A stretch of 64,000 nt of DNA from assembly GCF_042445055.1 (NCBI RefSeq), contig NZ_CP170339.1, positions 2,914,001-2,978,000 on the forward strand, in the 5' to 3' direction. Of this stretch, positions 24,110 to 32,761 are shown piece by piece. The notes under the pieces are model-generated. The model did no database searches. It was not told the origin of the DNA and was given only the letters and a program-made list of their open reading frames with translations. Each line of letters starts with the position of its first letter. The first letter of the stretch is position 1. This DNA is from Falsihalocynthiibacter sp042445055. GTDB taxonomy: Bacteria > Pseudomonadota > Alphaproteobacteria > Rhodobacterales > Rhodobacteraceae. The position numbers and the translations under genes are program-made.

Positions 24110-26668
24110 TTAGAACTGATCCATGAGGCGGCGCAGGTAGTCTAGCTCCAACTCGGGGCGGGTTTTGTCACCCTCGCGCCGCCGCAACTCTTCTAACAAT
24201 TCACGTGCCTGCCCATAGGGTGTCTGACGGTCATAGAGCGGCCCCTCGCTTCGCGTTGTTCCGCCCGTACCGGGCACACGTCCCAGTGGATCGCCACCTT
24301 CACGCCCTTCACTCAGAGCACCCTCGCCCTGCTCACCTTCGCGGCCTTGGGCGTCTGCTGCCATAGCTTCGCCAATGGCGCGCATACCTTCGCGCAACGC
24401 TTCAATCGCTTCGGATTGCCGATCTAGCGCGAGGGGAATATCGTCATTGTCGAGCGCATCCCGCGCGTCTTCCATTGCGCGGCCAGCGCGGTCCAATGCC
24501 TCGCCTGCTTCGCCATCGAGATCAGACGGTAAGTTACGCCCCTGCTCGCGCAAACTGTCACGCAATGCCTGTTGGCGGTCGGCCAGCGATTGCGAGCCGC
24601 CCGGTTGTCCGCGATCATTTTCCTGCGTTCCGTTTCCGCCACCTTCGCCTTGCTGATCCTCACCAGTAGAACCCTCACCCTCTTGTGGCTCTTGCCCTTG
24701 GTCTGGGGAAGGTGTCTGTCCATCTGACAGCGGCGGATTGTATTGTTCCTGAAGATCACGGAAAACTTCGTCCGACAGGTCCCGTTGATCGCGCAGTGTC
24801 TCTTGCAGTCCCTCCATGGATTGTTCGCTAGGGGTTCCGCTTCCGTTACTGCCTGTGCCCTGCGTAACCTGCATATTCTCCATCATCTCGCGCAGCATAT
24901 CGAGAAGTTGTTGCGCTTCGGCCATTCTGCCCTGTTCCATCAACTCCTGAATCTGATCCATCAGTGCGTCAATTTCATCCTGCGAGACATCAGCGCCCTC
25001 TTGATTTTGCGCCTGCTGCTCGCCGCCTTCCGAATTCCTCGCCAACTCGGACATATAGGCATCCGTTGCGGCACGCAGCTCGTCCATCAACTCAGCGATT
25101 TCTGCATCACTCGCACCGCGCTCCATTGCCTCGGAAAGACGATCCTGCGCGCGCTCCATACGGGCCTTGGCGTCATCCAGCCCGCCCTCCTCAAGACGAA
25201 GCGCAATCTCCCAGAGGTCATCCGCGATCTCGGTCGTTTCTGCCTTATCAAGTCCGTTTTGATTGGCGGTCGCCAAGCGCCCAATCGCAACGCGCAGCAT
25301 CAGATAACCACTCTCGTCTATCTCGAGGTCCTCGGGTAGGTTCGTGACGGCTTTCAACACTTGCTCGGCACGCTCCCCGTTTTCCCGCGACCACAGCAAA
25401 TCACGCCGCATTTCCACGACGCTCGCCGCAAGTGGATCAAAGAACTTGCGCTTGGGGAGGAGCATTTGAATGTCGCCCGAATCCCCCTGCTGATCCAGAT
25501 CGTCCCATACCTGCATTTTCATGATTACGGGCAATCCAGCCCAAGGATGCGCCGCGAAATCTTCGGAGAACACCTCATCAAAATCCGCGGCTCCAGATGT
25601 GTAAGGAAGCGGTAAATCCAGCACAAAACCTTCGGTGCTCTCAGGCTCCACCGCAAGACCATACCGACGCGCGACATTATCCATATCGAGCGCAAATTGC
25701 ACCGAACCACTTGCGACACCATAGTCATCCTGCGCCGTAAATTCCTGTATCAACTCTCCGTCAAGCGTCCCTTCGGCCTCGGCGGTCTGAAACACTTTGG
25801 GCGGATCGTCGGGAAGCATTTCAATGCGCCAACTCCCACCATATTCACTGTCTATTTCAAGCGTCCCTGAGCGGTTGACCATGATCGTCACTTGCTCAGA
25901 AGAACCGACGGCGTCCTCATCTGGCACCAGTTCCGCGATATCTTGTTCGAGATCACCCAAGTCCATCGGGGCATAAAACCGTAGGGCAATTGTACTTCCC
26001 TGCGGGATCGAGAGAGAGCTTCGATCGGTCAGGTCGTTAAGGTAAAGGTTCGGCTTGCCAGTATAGCGCGGTGGCTGCACCCACCCCTCCCAGAGGGAAC
26101 CACCCGTCGCAGCCCCAACAGCCAATCGATCACTCAGGATTGGAACCGACATGAAATTTCGCGGAGCGCCAAAAATGAGCGCAACCAGCAAGGCAAGCAC
26201 GGCCATAAGCCGAAACCCGTTCGGATCGCGATCCGCCAAACGTAAGTTGGGTGATGGCGCCCGCGCTCCGATGATGCGGGCTTCCATTCGCTGAAGATGG
26301 GCCTCCCAGACAGCACGCGATGCGGGGTCTTCTGCACCAACGGTTTGCGCATCTAGCAATGTTGCAATTGGATAGCCGACAAGCGTGCCGTCCAGTCGCG
26401 CGTATGCTTCGGCACGGGACGGGAACCTAAACTTGATAGCGCCGCGCACGATGGTAACGAGCAAGCCAAGCGCCAATACGCCGAACACAACATAACTTGC
26501 CGTAAGCGATACTTGCTCGTGCAGCCCTAGCAGAAACGCTGCGATCATCACGAAGGCAACGCTATAGGCAGGCCAAAAACTTCGCAGGAATCTCTCGCCC
26601 ACAATCCCAGCCCACGTAAGCCGAAGTGGCCATCGCAGACGTTTCTTCAAGGGATTTGGCGCGTGCAC
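24110..26668 (-). CDS. TIGR02302/DUF4175 family membrane protein
   Basis: 852 residues. Two or three membrane segments lie near the N-terminus (for instance SFWPAYSVAFVMIAAFLLGL and SYVVFGVLALGLLVTIV), with a further one near 160 (LMAVLALLVALIFGAP). A beta-rich periplasmic part follows (PRYTGKPNLYL, TAQDDYGVASG). The last 300 residues are acidic, Gln/Gly-rich and coiled-coil-like, with repeats of EQGEG and GDQ. This is the TIGR02302 family, conserved in alphaproteobacteria and without a known function; it follows lysA. Confidence 0.84.
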   Translation of the reverse strand: MHAPNPLKKRLRWPLRLTWAGIVGERFLRSFWPAYSVAFVMIAAFLLGLHEQVSLTASYVVFGVLALGLLVTIVRGAIKFRFPSRAEAYARLDGTLVGYPIATLLDAQTVGAEDPASRAVWEAHLQRMEARIIGARAPSPNLRLADRDPNGFRLMAVLALLVALIFGAPRNFMSVPILSDRLAVGAATGGSLWEGWVQPPRYTGKPNLYLNDLTDRSSLSIPQGSTIALRFYAPMDLGDLEQDIAELVPDEDAVGSSEQVTIMVNRSGTLEIDSEYGGSWRIEMLPDDPPKVFQTAEAEGTLDGELIQEFTAQDDYGVASGSVQFALDMDNVARRYGLAVEPESTEGFVLDLPLPYTSGAADFDEVFSEDFAAHPWAGLPVIMKMQVWDDLDQQGDSGDIQMLLPKRKFFDPLAASVVEMRRDLLWSRENGERAEQVLKAVTNLPEDLEIDESGYLMLRVAIGRLATANQNGLDKAETTEIADDLWEIALRLEEGGLDDAKARMERAQDRLSEAMERGASDAEIAELMDELRAATDAYMSELARNSEGGEQQAQNQEGADVSQDEIDALMDQIQELMEQGRMAEAQQLLDMLREMMENMQVTQGTGSNGSGTPSEQSMEGLQETLRDQRDLSDEVFRDLQEQYNPPLSDGQTPSPDQGQEPQEGEGSTGEDQQGEGGGNGTQENDRGQPGGSQSLADRQQALRDSLREQGRNLPSDLDGEAGEALDRAGRAMEDARDALDNDDIPLALDRQSEAIEALREGMRAIGEAMAADAQGREGEQGEGALSEGREGGDPLGRVPGTGGTTRSEGPLYDRQTPYGQARELLEELRRREGDKTRPELELDYLRRLMDQF

Positions 26669-26705
26669 AGGTGCTCCCTCCCGCTTGGTCGTGGCTTAGA
26701 TTAGC

Positions 26706-27971
26706 CTAAAGCCATGAAGGAACCGTATCGCGATCAATCATATCTTGAAAGCTCGGACGTGCACGAATGACGGCGAATTGATCACCATCGACCAATACTT
26801 CTGGGATCAAGGGGCGCGAATTGTACTCACTCGCCATTACCGCACCATAGGCACCTGCCGAGCGAAACGCGACAAGGTCGCCAGCCGCCATCGGTGCCAT
26901 ATTCCGCCCCTTGGCAAAGGTGTCACCGCTCTCACAGACGGGTCCGACGATATCGTATTTTGCCTGCTCCTGCCCCGCTTCGGGCTCAACAACGGGGATA
27001 ATATCATGATGGGCACCATACATGCTCGGGCGCACCAGATCGTTCATCGCGCCATCAATGATCAAGAATTCGCGATCTTCGCCCGACTTTACATAGATAA
27101 CTTCGCTGACCAAAATCCCAGCATTCCCCGAGATAAGCCGCCCTGGTTCGATCTCGATCTCACAGCCCAGATCGCCGAGAACATTCTGGATCAGTTCGCC
27201 GTATTCCTGTGGCAGGGGAGGCGCGCTATTGGAACGCTCATAAGGAATACCCAATCCGCCACCGAGGTCCAAACGCGTGATCTCGTGGCCTTCGGCACGC
27301 AAAACCTCGGTTAGTTCGCGCACCTTCTTGTATGCCAATTCAAACGGTTCCAACTCCACCAGTTGGCTTCCGATATGAACATCAATGCCCATTATTTTCA
27401 GCCCCTTAAGGCTCGCGGCAAGGGCATAGACCTCCTTGGCACGGGAAATGGGAATACCGAATTTGTTCTCGCTTTTGCCTGTGGCAATTTTCTCATGTGT
27501 CTTGGCATCTACGTCGGGATTCACGCGGATTGCGATTGGGGCCTGAACACCCAACTCTAGTGCTACCTCGTTTAGGGCGATCATTTCAGGCTCGGATTCG
27601 ACGTTAAACTGACGAATACCGCCCGTAAGCGCAGCGCGCATTTCTTCGCGTGTTTTACCGACGCCCGAGAACACGATCCGATCCCCAGCGACACCCGCTG
27701 CCTTGGCACGGGCATATTCGCCACCCGAAACCACATCCATACCAGCCCCCTCGTTTGCGAGGAGCTTGAGAATCGCCTGATTGGAGTTTGACTTCATCGC
27801 AAAGCAAACTAGGTGCTCTGTCCCGTTCAGCGCGTCATCAAAGAGCTTGAAGTGCCGACGGAATGTCGCCGCTGAATAGAGATAGAATGGCGTTCCGACT
27901 GCCTTGGCGATTTCGGATACCGGCACATCCTCGGCGTATAACTCGCCGTTACGATAAAGAAAATGATCCAT
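26706..27971 (-). CDS. lysA: Diaminopimelate decarboxylase
   Basis: 421 residues. PLP-lysine region FAMKSNSNQAILKLL, the glycine-rich DLGGGLGIPY, and the second-subunit motif CESGDTFAKGR are all seen. The enzyme decarboxylates meso-diaminopimelate to L-lysine. Its precursor pathway gene dapA lies at 44.6 kb. The 37 bases to TIGR02302 suggest co-transcription. Confidence 0.95.
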   Translation of the reverse strand: MDHFLYRNGELYAEDVPVSEIAKAVGTPFYLYSAATFRRHFKLFDDALNGTEHLVCFAMKSNSNQAILKLLANEGAGMDVVSGGEYARAKAAGVAGDRIVFSGVGKTREEMRAALTGGIRQFNVESEPEMIALNEVALELGVQAPIAIRVNPDVDAKTHEKIATGKSENKFGIPISRAKEVYALAASLKGLKIMGIDVHIGSQLVELEPFELAYKKVRELTEVLRAEGHEITRLDLGGGLGIPYERSNSAPPLPQEYGELIQNVLGDLGCEIEIEPGRLISGNAGILVSEVIYVKSGEDREFLIIDGAMNDLVRPSMYGAHHDIIPVVEPEAGQEQAKYDIVGPVCESGDTFAKGRNMAPMAAGDLVAFRSAGAYGAVMASEYNSRPLIPEVLVDGDQFAVIRARPSFQDMIDRDTVPSWL

Positions 27972-28108
27972 CCGTTCGCCTTTCGATTGCCACCATGTAG
28001 CGCTTTTTTTCGCTCATAGCAGACCGCAACAGGATTTCAAACGAATCCCGCCATTTTCGTTCATTGTGTATAGTGACAGCTACAATTGTCCCAAAACTGG
28101 AGGAAACG

Positions 28109-28480
28109 ATGAAACTTGGCGCATTTTCCGTTAGCTTGAACGTGAAGGATATTCAGGCTTCTTCTGCATTCTACGGCAAACTCGGCTTTGAAGCTGTGGG
28201 CGGCGATGCCGAACAGGGGTGGCTTATACTTAGGAATGAGTCGACCACGATTGGCCTGTTCTCGGGAATGTTTCCCAAGAATATGCTTACGTTCAACCCT
28301 GGGTGGGACGCCAACTCCAACGCTTTGGATAACTTCACCGATGTACGACAACTTCAGAAAGCGCTCGAGGATAAAGGAATAGATACGAGTGAGCCGATCG
28401 AAGCGGGTTCCTCTGGCCCTGCCAGTTTTATGATCGAAGATCCGGACGGCAACCCGATCCTGTTCGATCAGCACCGTTAA
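28109..28480 (+). CDS. VOC family (glyoxalase/bleomycin-resistance fold) protein
   Basis: 123 residues from ATG 28109, with GGAGGA just before. Two beta-alpha-beta-beta-beta units are suggested by LGAFSVSLNVKDIQASSAFYGKLG and PASFMIEDPDGNPILFDQH. Metal ligand positions are not convincingly filled, so enzymatic activity is open. Its stop codon overlaps that of DUF2834 in a shared TTAA. Confidence 0.78.
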   Translation: MKLGAFSVSLNVKDIQASSAFYGKLGFEAVGGDAEQGWLILRNESTTIGLFSGMFPKNMLTFNPGWDANSNALDNFTDVRQLQKALEDKGIDTSEPIEAGSSGPASFMIEDPDGNPILFDQHR

Positions 28481-28794
28481 TCAATCGGACGCGTCCGAAA
28501 ATACAAATAGAGCGGCAATCCGCACGACACCCCAATAAGAAATGTCGCAGGAAGCGCGATCAGCGCCATCCAGTTCCGTCGAACATAGATTTCGGCCAGC
28601 ATCCAGATCGACAAAGCAATTGCCGCAATGACCAAATCCCACATAAGCCCCGTAGCCGCGGCATTTACCTGCCACGCTTCGATCACGCTCATCTGGCCGG
28701 AATTGTCGCCCAAAAACCAGAGGCCAAAATGATACATCGGTACAACAGCACCGAAAATCGCCAACCCCAGATATGTTGCGCGCAAAAGTGACAT
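28477..28794 (-). CDS. DUF2834 integral membrane protein
   Basis: 105 residues with three hydrophobic helices: about 5-24 (RATYLGLAIFGAVVPMYHF), 45-68 (ATGLMWDLVIAAIALSIWML) and 75-97 (MALIALPATFLIGVSCGLPLY). This is the DUF2834 family, small membrane proteins of unknown function. Its ATG overlaps the stop of the upstream lipoprotein (TGATG), so translation is coupled to it. Confidence 0.78.
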   Translation of the reverse strand: MSLLRATYLGLAIFGAVVPMYHFGLWFLGDNSGQMSVIEAWQVNAAATGLMWDLVIAAIALSIWMLAEIYVRRNWMALIALPATFLIGVSCGLPLYLYFRTRPID

Positions 28795-28955
28795 CAGATC
28801 CCGATGTTGATCCCAAAGTTACCTGTGCTCACACCGATGCGGCCATACGTACCGCGCGATCCCATATAGATGTCACCGCTTACTGTCGGCGGGTATTGCG
28901 GCCCGGCACATCCAGCCAGCAGTGCAACAATTAGGATCAACGCAGTTCGTTTCAT
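28794..28955 (-). CDS. Very small lipoprotein with SGDIYMG motif
   Basis: 53 residues, MKRTALILIVALLAGC and so on. A typical lipobox LLAGC places the lipidated Cys at 16. The mature part is only 38 residues and contains VSGDIYMGSRG followed by a Gly-rich, repeat-like tail (GVSTGNFGINIGI). It is too short for standard ORF cut-offs, but the lipobox, the coupling to DUF2834 and its position after another small lipoprotein support it. A structural or envelope-assembly role is a guess. Confidence 0.68.
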   Translation of the reverse strand: MKRTALILIVALLAGCAGPQYPPTVSGDIYMGSRGTYGRIGVSTGNFGINIGI

Positions 28956-28970
28956 ATATTCACACGCGGC

Positions 28971-29114
28971 TTACAGTTTCTTGGCAACGCCCATCCGAAT
29001 ATCCCCCGAAATGGACACACCTGTTTCGGGTGTCTCTGCGGGCGGCGTTGGCTCACCATCGACCCCACATGCTGATAATGTGACGATCAGGGCAATAGGC
29101 AAGAGAATTTTCAT
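28971..29114 (-). CDS. Very small LptM-like lipoprotein beside argH
   Basis: 47 residues starting at the base after the argH frame ends. Signal LLPIALIVTLSAC gives Cys16. Directly after it CGVDGEPTPP resembles the CGxxGxxxxP start of LptM lipoproteins, which assist maturation of the LptD-LptE LPS translocon, and in many proteobacteria a gene of that type lies close to lysA. The rest carries ISGDIRMG, echoing the neighbouring lipoprotein. LptM function is inferred from this resemblance and context. Confidence 0.62.
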   Translation of the reverse strand: MKILLPIALIVTLSACGVDGEPTPPAETPETGVSISGDIRMGVAKKL

Positions 29115-30530
29115 TTAGGCGTCCTTTTCTAAGTCGGCTTTCCACCGCTCGATTTGTGATTTTACTTGGCTTGGTGCGGTACCACCATAGGAAACCCGCG
29201 ACGCAACAGAGTTATGAACGCCCAGAACATCAAACACATCCTGTGTGATGTGTTCGTGAACCGATTGCATGTCTGCAAGCGTTAGATCAGGCAGGTCGCA
29301 ATTCTTACTCTCGGCCATCGCTACAAGCGCGCCGGTTACGTGATGCGCATCACGGAAAGGCATGTTCAACGCACGAACAAGCCAGTCGGCAAGGTCCGTC
29401 GCCGTCGAGAACCCGCTTGCCGCTGCGACTTCGAGGCTTTCGCGGTTCGCCGTCATGTCGGCCACCATTCCCGTCATCGCAGCCAACGCCAACATGAGGT
29501 TATCAGCAGCGTCGAATACTTGCTCTTTGTCTTCCTGCATATCCTTGGAATATGTCAGCGGAAGTCCCTTCATCACTGTAAACAGACCAACCATCGCCCC
29601 CATAATCCGTCCGACTTTGGCACGAATAAGCTCTGCGGCGTCTGGGTTTTTCTTTTGCGGCATGATCGAGGACCCTGTCGAGAACCGGTCGGACAAGGCA
29701 ACAAAACGGAACTGAGCAGATGACCAGATCACCAGCTCTTCGGCAAAGCGGCTCAGGTGCATTGCGGTAATCGTGGATGCCGCCAAAAACTCCAGCGCAA
29801 AGTCACGATCGGCAACTGCATCAAGCGAGTTCGCAGCGGGACGATCAAAGCCCAGCGCCTCTGCGGTCATATGACGGTCAATCGGGAAGGACGTTCCAGC
29901 CAGTGCCGCCGCCCCAAGTGGGGATTCGTTCATACGCTTGCGGGCATCGCGGAAGCGCGACATGTCACGGCCAAACATCTCGACATAGGCCATCATGTGA
30001 TGCCCCCAAGTCACCGGCTGCGCCACCTGGAGATGCGTAAAGCCCGGCATGACCCAATCGGCCCCTGCCTCGGCCTGCGTCAGAAGCGCGCGGATGAGGG
30101 CCTCAAGGCCATCAATCGCCGCGTCAGTCTGCTCACGCACCCAAAGCCGAAAGTCTGTCGCAACCTGATCATTACGGCTGCGCCCCGTATGTAGGCGGCC
30201 TGCGGGCTCACCAATGATCTCTTTTAGGCGGCTCTCGACGTTCATATGAATGTCTTCGAGGGCAGCAGAAAACGGAAAATCGCCTTTCTCTATTTCTGAC
30301 AAGACCGTGAGCAGCCCTTCCCGAATGGCTTTGGCATCTGTATCTGTGATGATGCCTGCGCTTGCCAACATGGCTGCATGGGCACGCGAGCCCTCAATAT
30401 CTTGGGCGGCCATGCGTTTGTCGAAACTGATCGAGGCGTTGATCGCCTCCATGATCGCATCGGGTCCGGCGGCAAAACGCCCACCCCACATTTGATTGGA
30501 AGAAGTCTTGGCTGTGTCGTCTTTGGTCAT
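29115..30530 (-). CDS. argH: Argininosuccinate lyase
   Basis: 471 residues. MWGGRF at the N-terminus, HTGRSRNDQVATD, and the fumarase/aspartase signature GSSIMPQKKNPD mark it clearly. It splits argininosuccinate into arginine and fumarate. The divergent tlpA-like gene starts only 25 bases away. The two tiny lipoproteins and DUF2834 follow on the same strand. Confidence 0.96.
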   Translation of the reverse strand: MTKDDTAKTSSNQMWGGRFAAGPDAIMEAINASISFDKRMAAQDIEGSRAHAAMLASAGIITDTDAKAIREGLLTVLSEIEKGDFPFSAALEDIHMNVESRLKEIIGEPAGRLHTGRSRNDQVATDFRLWVREQTDAAIDGLEALIRALLTQAEAGADWVMPGFTHLQVAQPVTWGHHMMAYVEMFGRDMSRFRDARKRMNESPLGAAALAGTSFPIDRHMTAEALGFDRPAANSLDAVADRDFALEFLAASTITAMHLSRFAEELVIWSSAQFRFVALSDRFSTGSSIMPQKKNPDAAELIRAKVGRIMGAMVGLFTVMKGLPLTYSKDMQEDKEQVFDAADNLMLALAAMTGMVADMTANRESLEVAAASGFSTATDLADWLVRALNMPFRDAHHVTGALVAMAESKNCDLPDLTLADMQSVHEHITQDVFDVLGVHNSVASRVSYGGTAPSQVKSQIERWKADLEKDA

Positions 30531-30555
30531 ATCAAGGCCCTTTGGAGGGAAGAAA

Positions 30556-31107
30556 ATGCGAAATATTTGGTTAGCCCCCCTATACGCGGGCCTCGCGCTT
30601 AGCGCAAATGCTGCGTTTGCGGATTTGGGCGCCCTTCGCGAAGGAACTCTTGAAAAGCTCCAGATACATGAATCGCCTGTAGATGGTTCTGACGCAGTTT
30701 ATTTCGATCCAGATGGACGCGAACTTACTCTTGCGGAATATGAGGGCAAGATCACACTGGTTAACTTCTGGGCGACGTGGTGCGCGCCCTGCCGCAAAGA
30801 GATGCCGTCGCTTGACGCACTGGAAGCCGAGCTTAGCGGCGATGATTTTGCGGTAGTGACTATTGCGACAGGTCGCAACAGAATGCCAGCGATCGAGAAG
30901 TTCTTCGCTGACGAAAGCATCGAGAACCTGCCGATTCTCCTTGACCCCAAGAGCGCCCTCGCAATGGATATGGAGGTAACCGGCCTTCCCGCGACCGTGC
31001 TCCTTAACCGCGAAGGCCAAGAGATCGCCAGACTTGTGGGTGACGCCGAATGGGACAGCGAAAGCGCCAAAGCAATCATTCGCGCGCTTATCGAACCGTC
31101 CTCTTAG
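30556..31107 (+). CDS. Periplasmic TlpA-like thiol-disulfide oxidoreductase
   Basis: 183 residues with a signal sequence (about 1-22) and a thioredoxin fold. The active site WCAPC places Cys76 and Cys79, preceded by VNFWAT; the cis-Pro loop is GLPATVLLN. The signal and lack of a second domain suggest TlpA/ResE-type reduction of periplasmic thiols, perhaps for cytochrome maturation. RBS GGAGGGA lies 8 bases upstream. The stop overlaps the convergent tag stop (TTAG). Confidence 0.86.
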   Translation: MRNIWLAPLYAGLALSANAAFADLGALREGTLEKLQIHESPVDGSDAVYFDPDGRELTLAEYEGKITLVNFWATWCAPCRKEMPSLDALEAELSGDDFAVVTIATGRNRMPAIEKFFADESIENLPILLDPKSALAMDMEVTGLPATVLLNREGQEIARLVGDAEWDSESAKAIIRALIEPSS

Positions 31108-31673
31108 TCCGTATCACTGAGCGGGCCATGACATGGGCAGGTCACGACGTGATCGTTGACCATGCCCACCGCCTCCATAAACGCATAGACAATCGTAGGC
31201 CCGCAAAACTTGAACCCGCGTTTTTTCAGATCCTTTGATATTTCTGTAGAAAGCGGCGTCGAGGGCGGCACATCCGCAAGCGTCCTAAAGTTGGTCTGAA
31301 GCGGTTTGCCTCCGACATAATCCCATAGATATTTGTCGAACCCTTTTTCCGCTTCGATCTCTTGCCAAACCCGCGCATTGGTAATTGTGGCGGCGATTTT
31401 GCCGCGATGCCGAATTATCCCATCGTTTTGCAGAAGGCTTTCAATCTCGGGCTCGCCCCATTCGGCGATAATATTTGGATCAAACCCTGCGAAGGCTTCC
31501 TGAAAATTCTCGCGCTTTCTCAAGATAGTGATCCAGCTCAAACCTGCCTGAAAACCATCGAGAATCAACTTCTCCCAAAGGGCACGACTATCATAAACGG
31601 GAACGCCCCATTCCGTGTCGTGGTAGGCAATATAAATTTCTTCCTGACCGACCCATCCGCAACGTTCTTGCAT
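31104..31673 (-). CDS. tag: DNA-3-methyladenine glycosylase I
   Basis: 189 residues. The N-terminal CGW and the YHDTEWG motif, LILDGFQAGLSWITIL, and the C-terminal GPTIVYAFMEAVGMVNDH with CPCH are characteristic of TAG. The Cys and His residues at both ends fit the family's structural zinc snap. It removes 3-methyladenine from alkylated DNA. It is divergent from the EAL gene. Confidence 0.95.
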   Translation of the reverse strand: MQERCGWVGQEEIYIAYHDTEWGVPVYDSRALWEKLILDGFQAGLSWITILRKRENFQEAFAGFDPNIIAEWGEPEIESLLQNDGIIRHRGKIAATITNARVWQEIEAEKGFDKYLWDYVGGKPLQTNFRTLADVPPSTPLSTEISKDLKKRGFKFCGPTIVYAFMEAVGMVNDHVVTCPCHGPLSDTD

Positions 31674-31789
31674 TTCCCCTCCAAAACCAATGCTTTAACA
31701 GTTTAAATCAAATTAGAACAAAATAGGAATATTCACCAGCTATTAACAGTCATCGAGCCATAGTATCCAGACAGTGACGGAGAGAAACC

Positions 31790-32620
31790 ATGACGCATCA
31801 CGATGACAATCACACGCCAGAGCAAGCAGAAAGCCCATTTGCCTTTGCGGCGGCGGAGCAGCAACTGGATACACTGTCGCTCGTACAATGCGCGGTTGAG
31901 GGAAAACGCGCGGTTCTGGCCTACCAGCCCGTCGTGCAGGCATCGCGGACCGACCGAGTGGCATTCTACGAGGGGCTGATCCGCCTCCTTGATGACACCG
32001 GCCGCATTATTCCCGCTCATGAATTTATGGAAGCGATTGAGGATAAAGAGATCGGAAGATGCGTCGACTGTATCGCGCTTGAACTGGGCCTAAGGGCCCT
32101 CGCTGACGAACCAGATTTGCGCCTGTCCATAAACATGTCAGCGCGCTCTATTGGCTATCGGCGCTGGACCCAAACACTTGAGCAAGGCCTCGACATGGAT
32201 GAGACGATTGCCGAACGTTTGATCCTCGAGATAACAGAGAGCTCGGCAATGCAAATGCCCGAGTTGGTGACGACGTTCATGGGCGATCTTCAGGCGCGTG
32301 GAATCTCTTTTGCATTGGATAATTTCGGCGCAGGCTTCACCGCATTCCGTTATTTCAAAGAATTCTTTTTCGATATCGTAAAGATCGACGGACAATTCAT
32401 CCGCGGCATTGCCAAAGACCCCGACAACCAAGTGCTCACCAAAGCGTTACGCTCTATCGCGGGGCATTTCGAAATGTTCACCGTTGCCGAATGCGTTGAA
32501 AACCAACAAGACATCACCTTCCTGCAATCCATCGGTATTGACTGCTTCCAAGGCTATTTTTTCGGCGCCCCTTCGGTTCGCCCCCCTTGGAAGCGAGAAT
32601 TAGCCGCTAATTGGAGCTAA
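31790..32620 (+). CDS. EAL-domain protein, possibly degenerate c-di-GMP phosphodiesterase
   Basis: 276 residues comprising a single EAL domain after a 40-residue lead. Key positions: EGL at 61-63, Asn115, Glu147/Glu150 (EITES), DN at 177-178 where active enzymes have DD, Lys198 (KIDG), Glu234 and Gln254 (QGYFFG). The Asn178 change hits a metal-binding aspartate, so hydrolysis may be weak or lost and the domain may only bind c-di-GMP. No membrane or sensor domain is attached. Confidence 0.85.
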   Translation: MTHHDDNHTPEQAESPFAFAAAEQQLDTLSLVQCAVEGKRAVLAYQPVVQASRTDRVAFYEGLIRLLDDTGRIIPAHEFMEAIEDKEIGRCVDCIALELGLRALADEPDLRLSINMSARSIGYRRWTQTLEQGLDMDETIAERLILEITESSAMQMPELVTTFMGDLQARGISFALDNFGAGFTAFRYFKEFFFDIVKIDGQFIRGIAKDPDNQVLTKALRSIAGHFEMFTVAECVENQQDITFLQSIGIDCFQGYFFGAPSVRPPWKRELAANWS

Positions 32621-32669
32621 ATACGACACAGCACTTGCCTAATTGCGACACAGACTGTCCACTGTAAGC

Positions 32670-32686
32670 GCAGGAGATTCTCCTGC
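32670..32686 (+). terminator. Hairpin after the EAL gene, upstream of phaA
   Basis: GCAGGAG (32670-32676) and CTCCTGC (32680-32686) pair perfectly around ATT. It lacks a T-run, so it may be a weak terminator or a transcript-stabilising hairpin. Confidence 0.4.
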
Positions 32687-32712
32687 AGTTATCATGAACG
32701 GGAAGTGCTCGT

Positions 32713-32751
32713 TTTCCCGAAACGGCGCGGACCAATTTCAGTCTCGGGAAA
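32713..32751 (+). promoter_or_regulatory. Inverted repeat reaching the phaA ribosome site
   Basis: TTTCCCGA (32713-32720) is mirrored by TCGGGAAA (32744-32751), the latter running into the AAAGGA ribosome-binding site of phaA. Pairing could hide the site. Confidence 0.35.
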
Positions 32752-32761
32752 GGAACTGTCC

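Noticed and set aside
28481..28816. A 111-codon minus frame overlapping DUF2834
   Set aside because: The alternative frame lacks membrane helices and conflicts with the DUF2834 match and its coupling to the lipoprotein.
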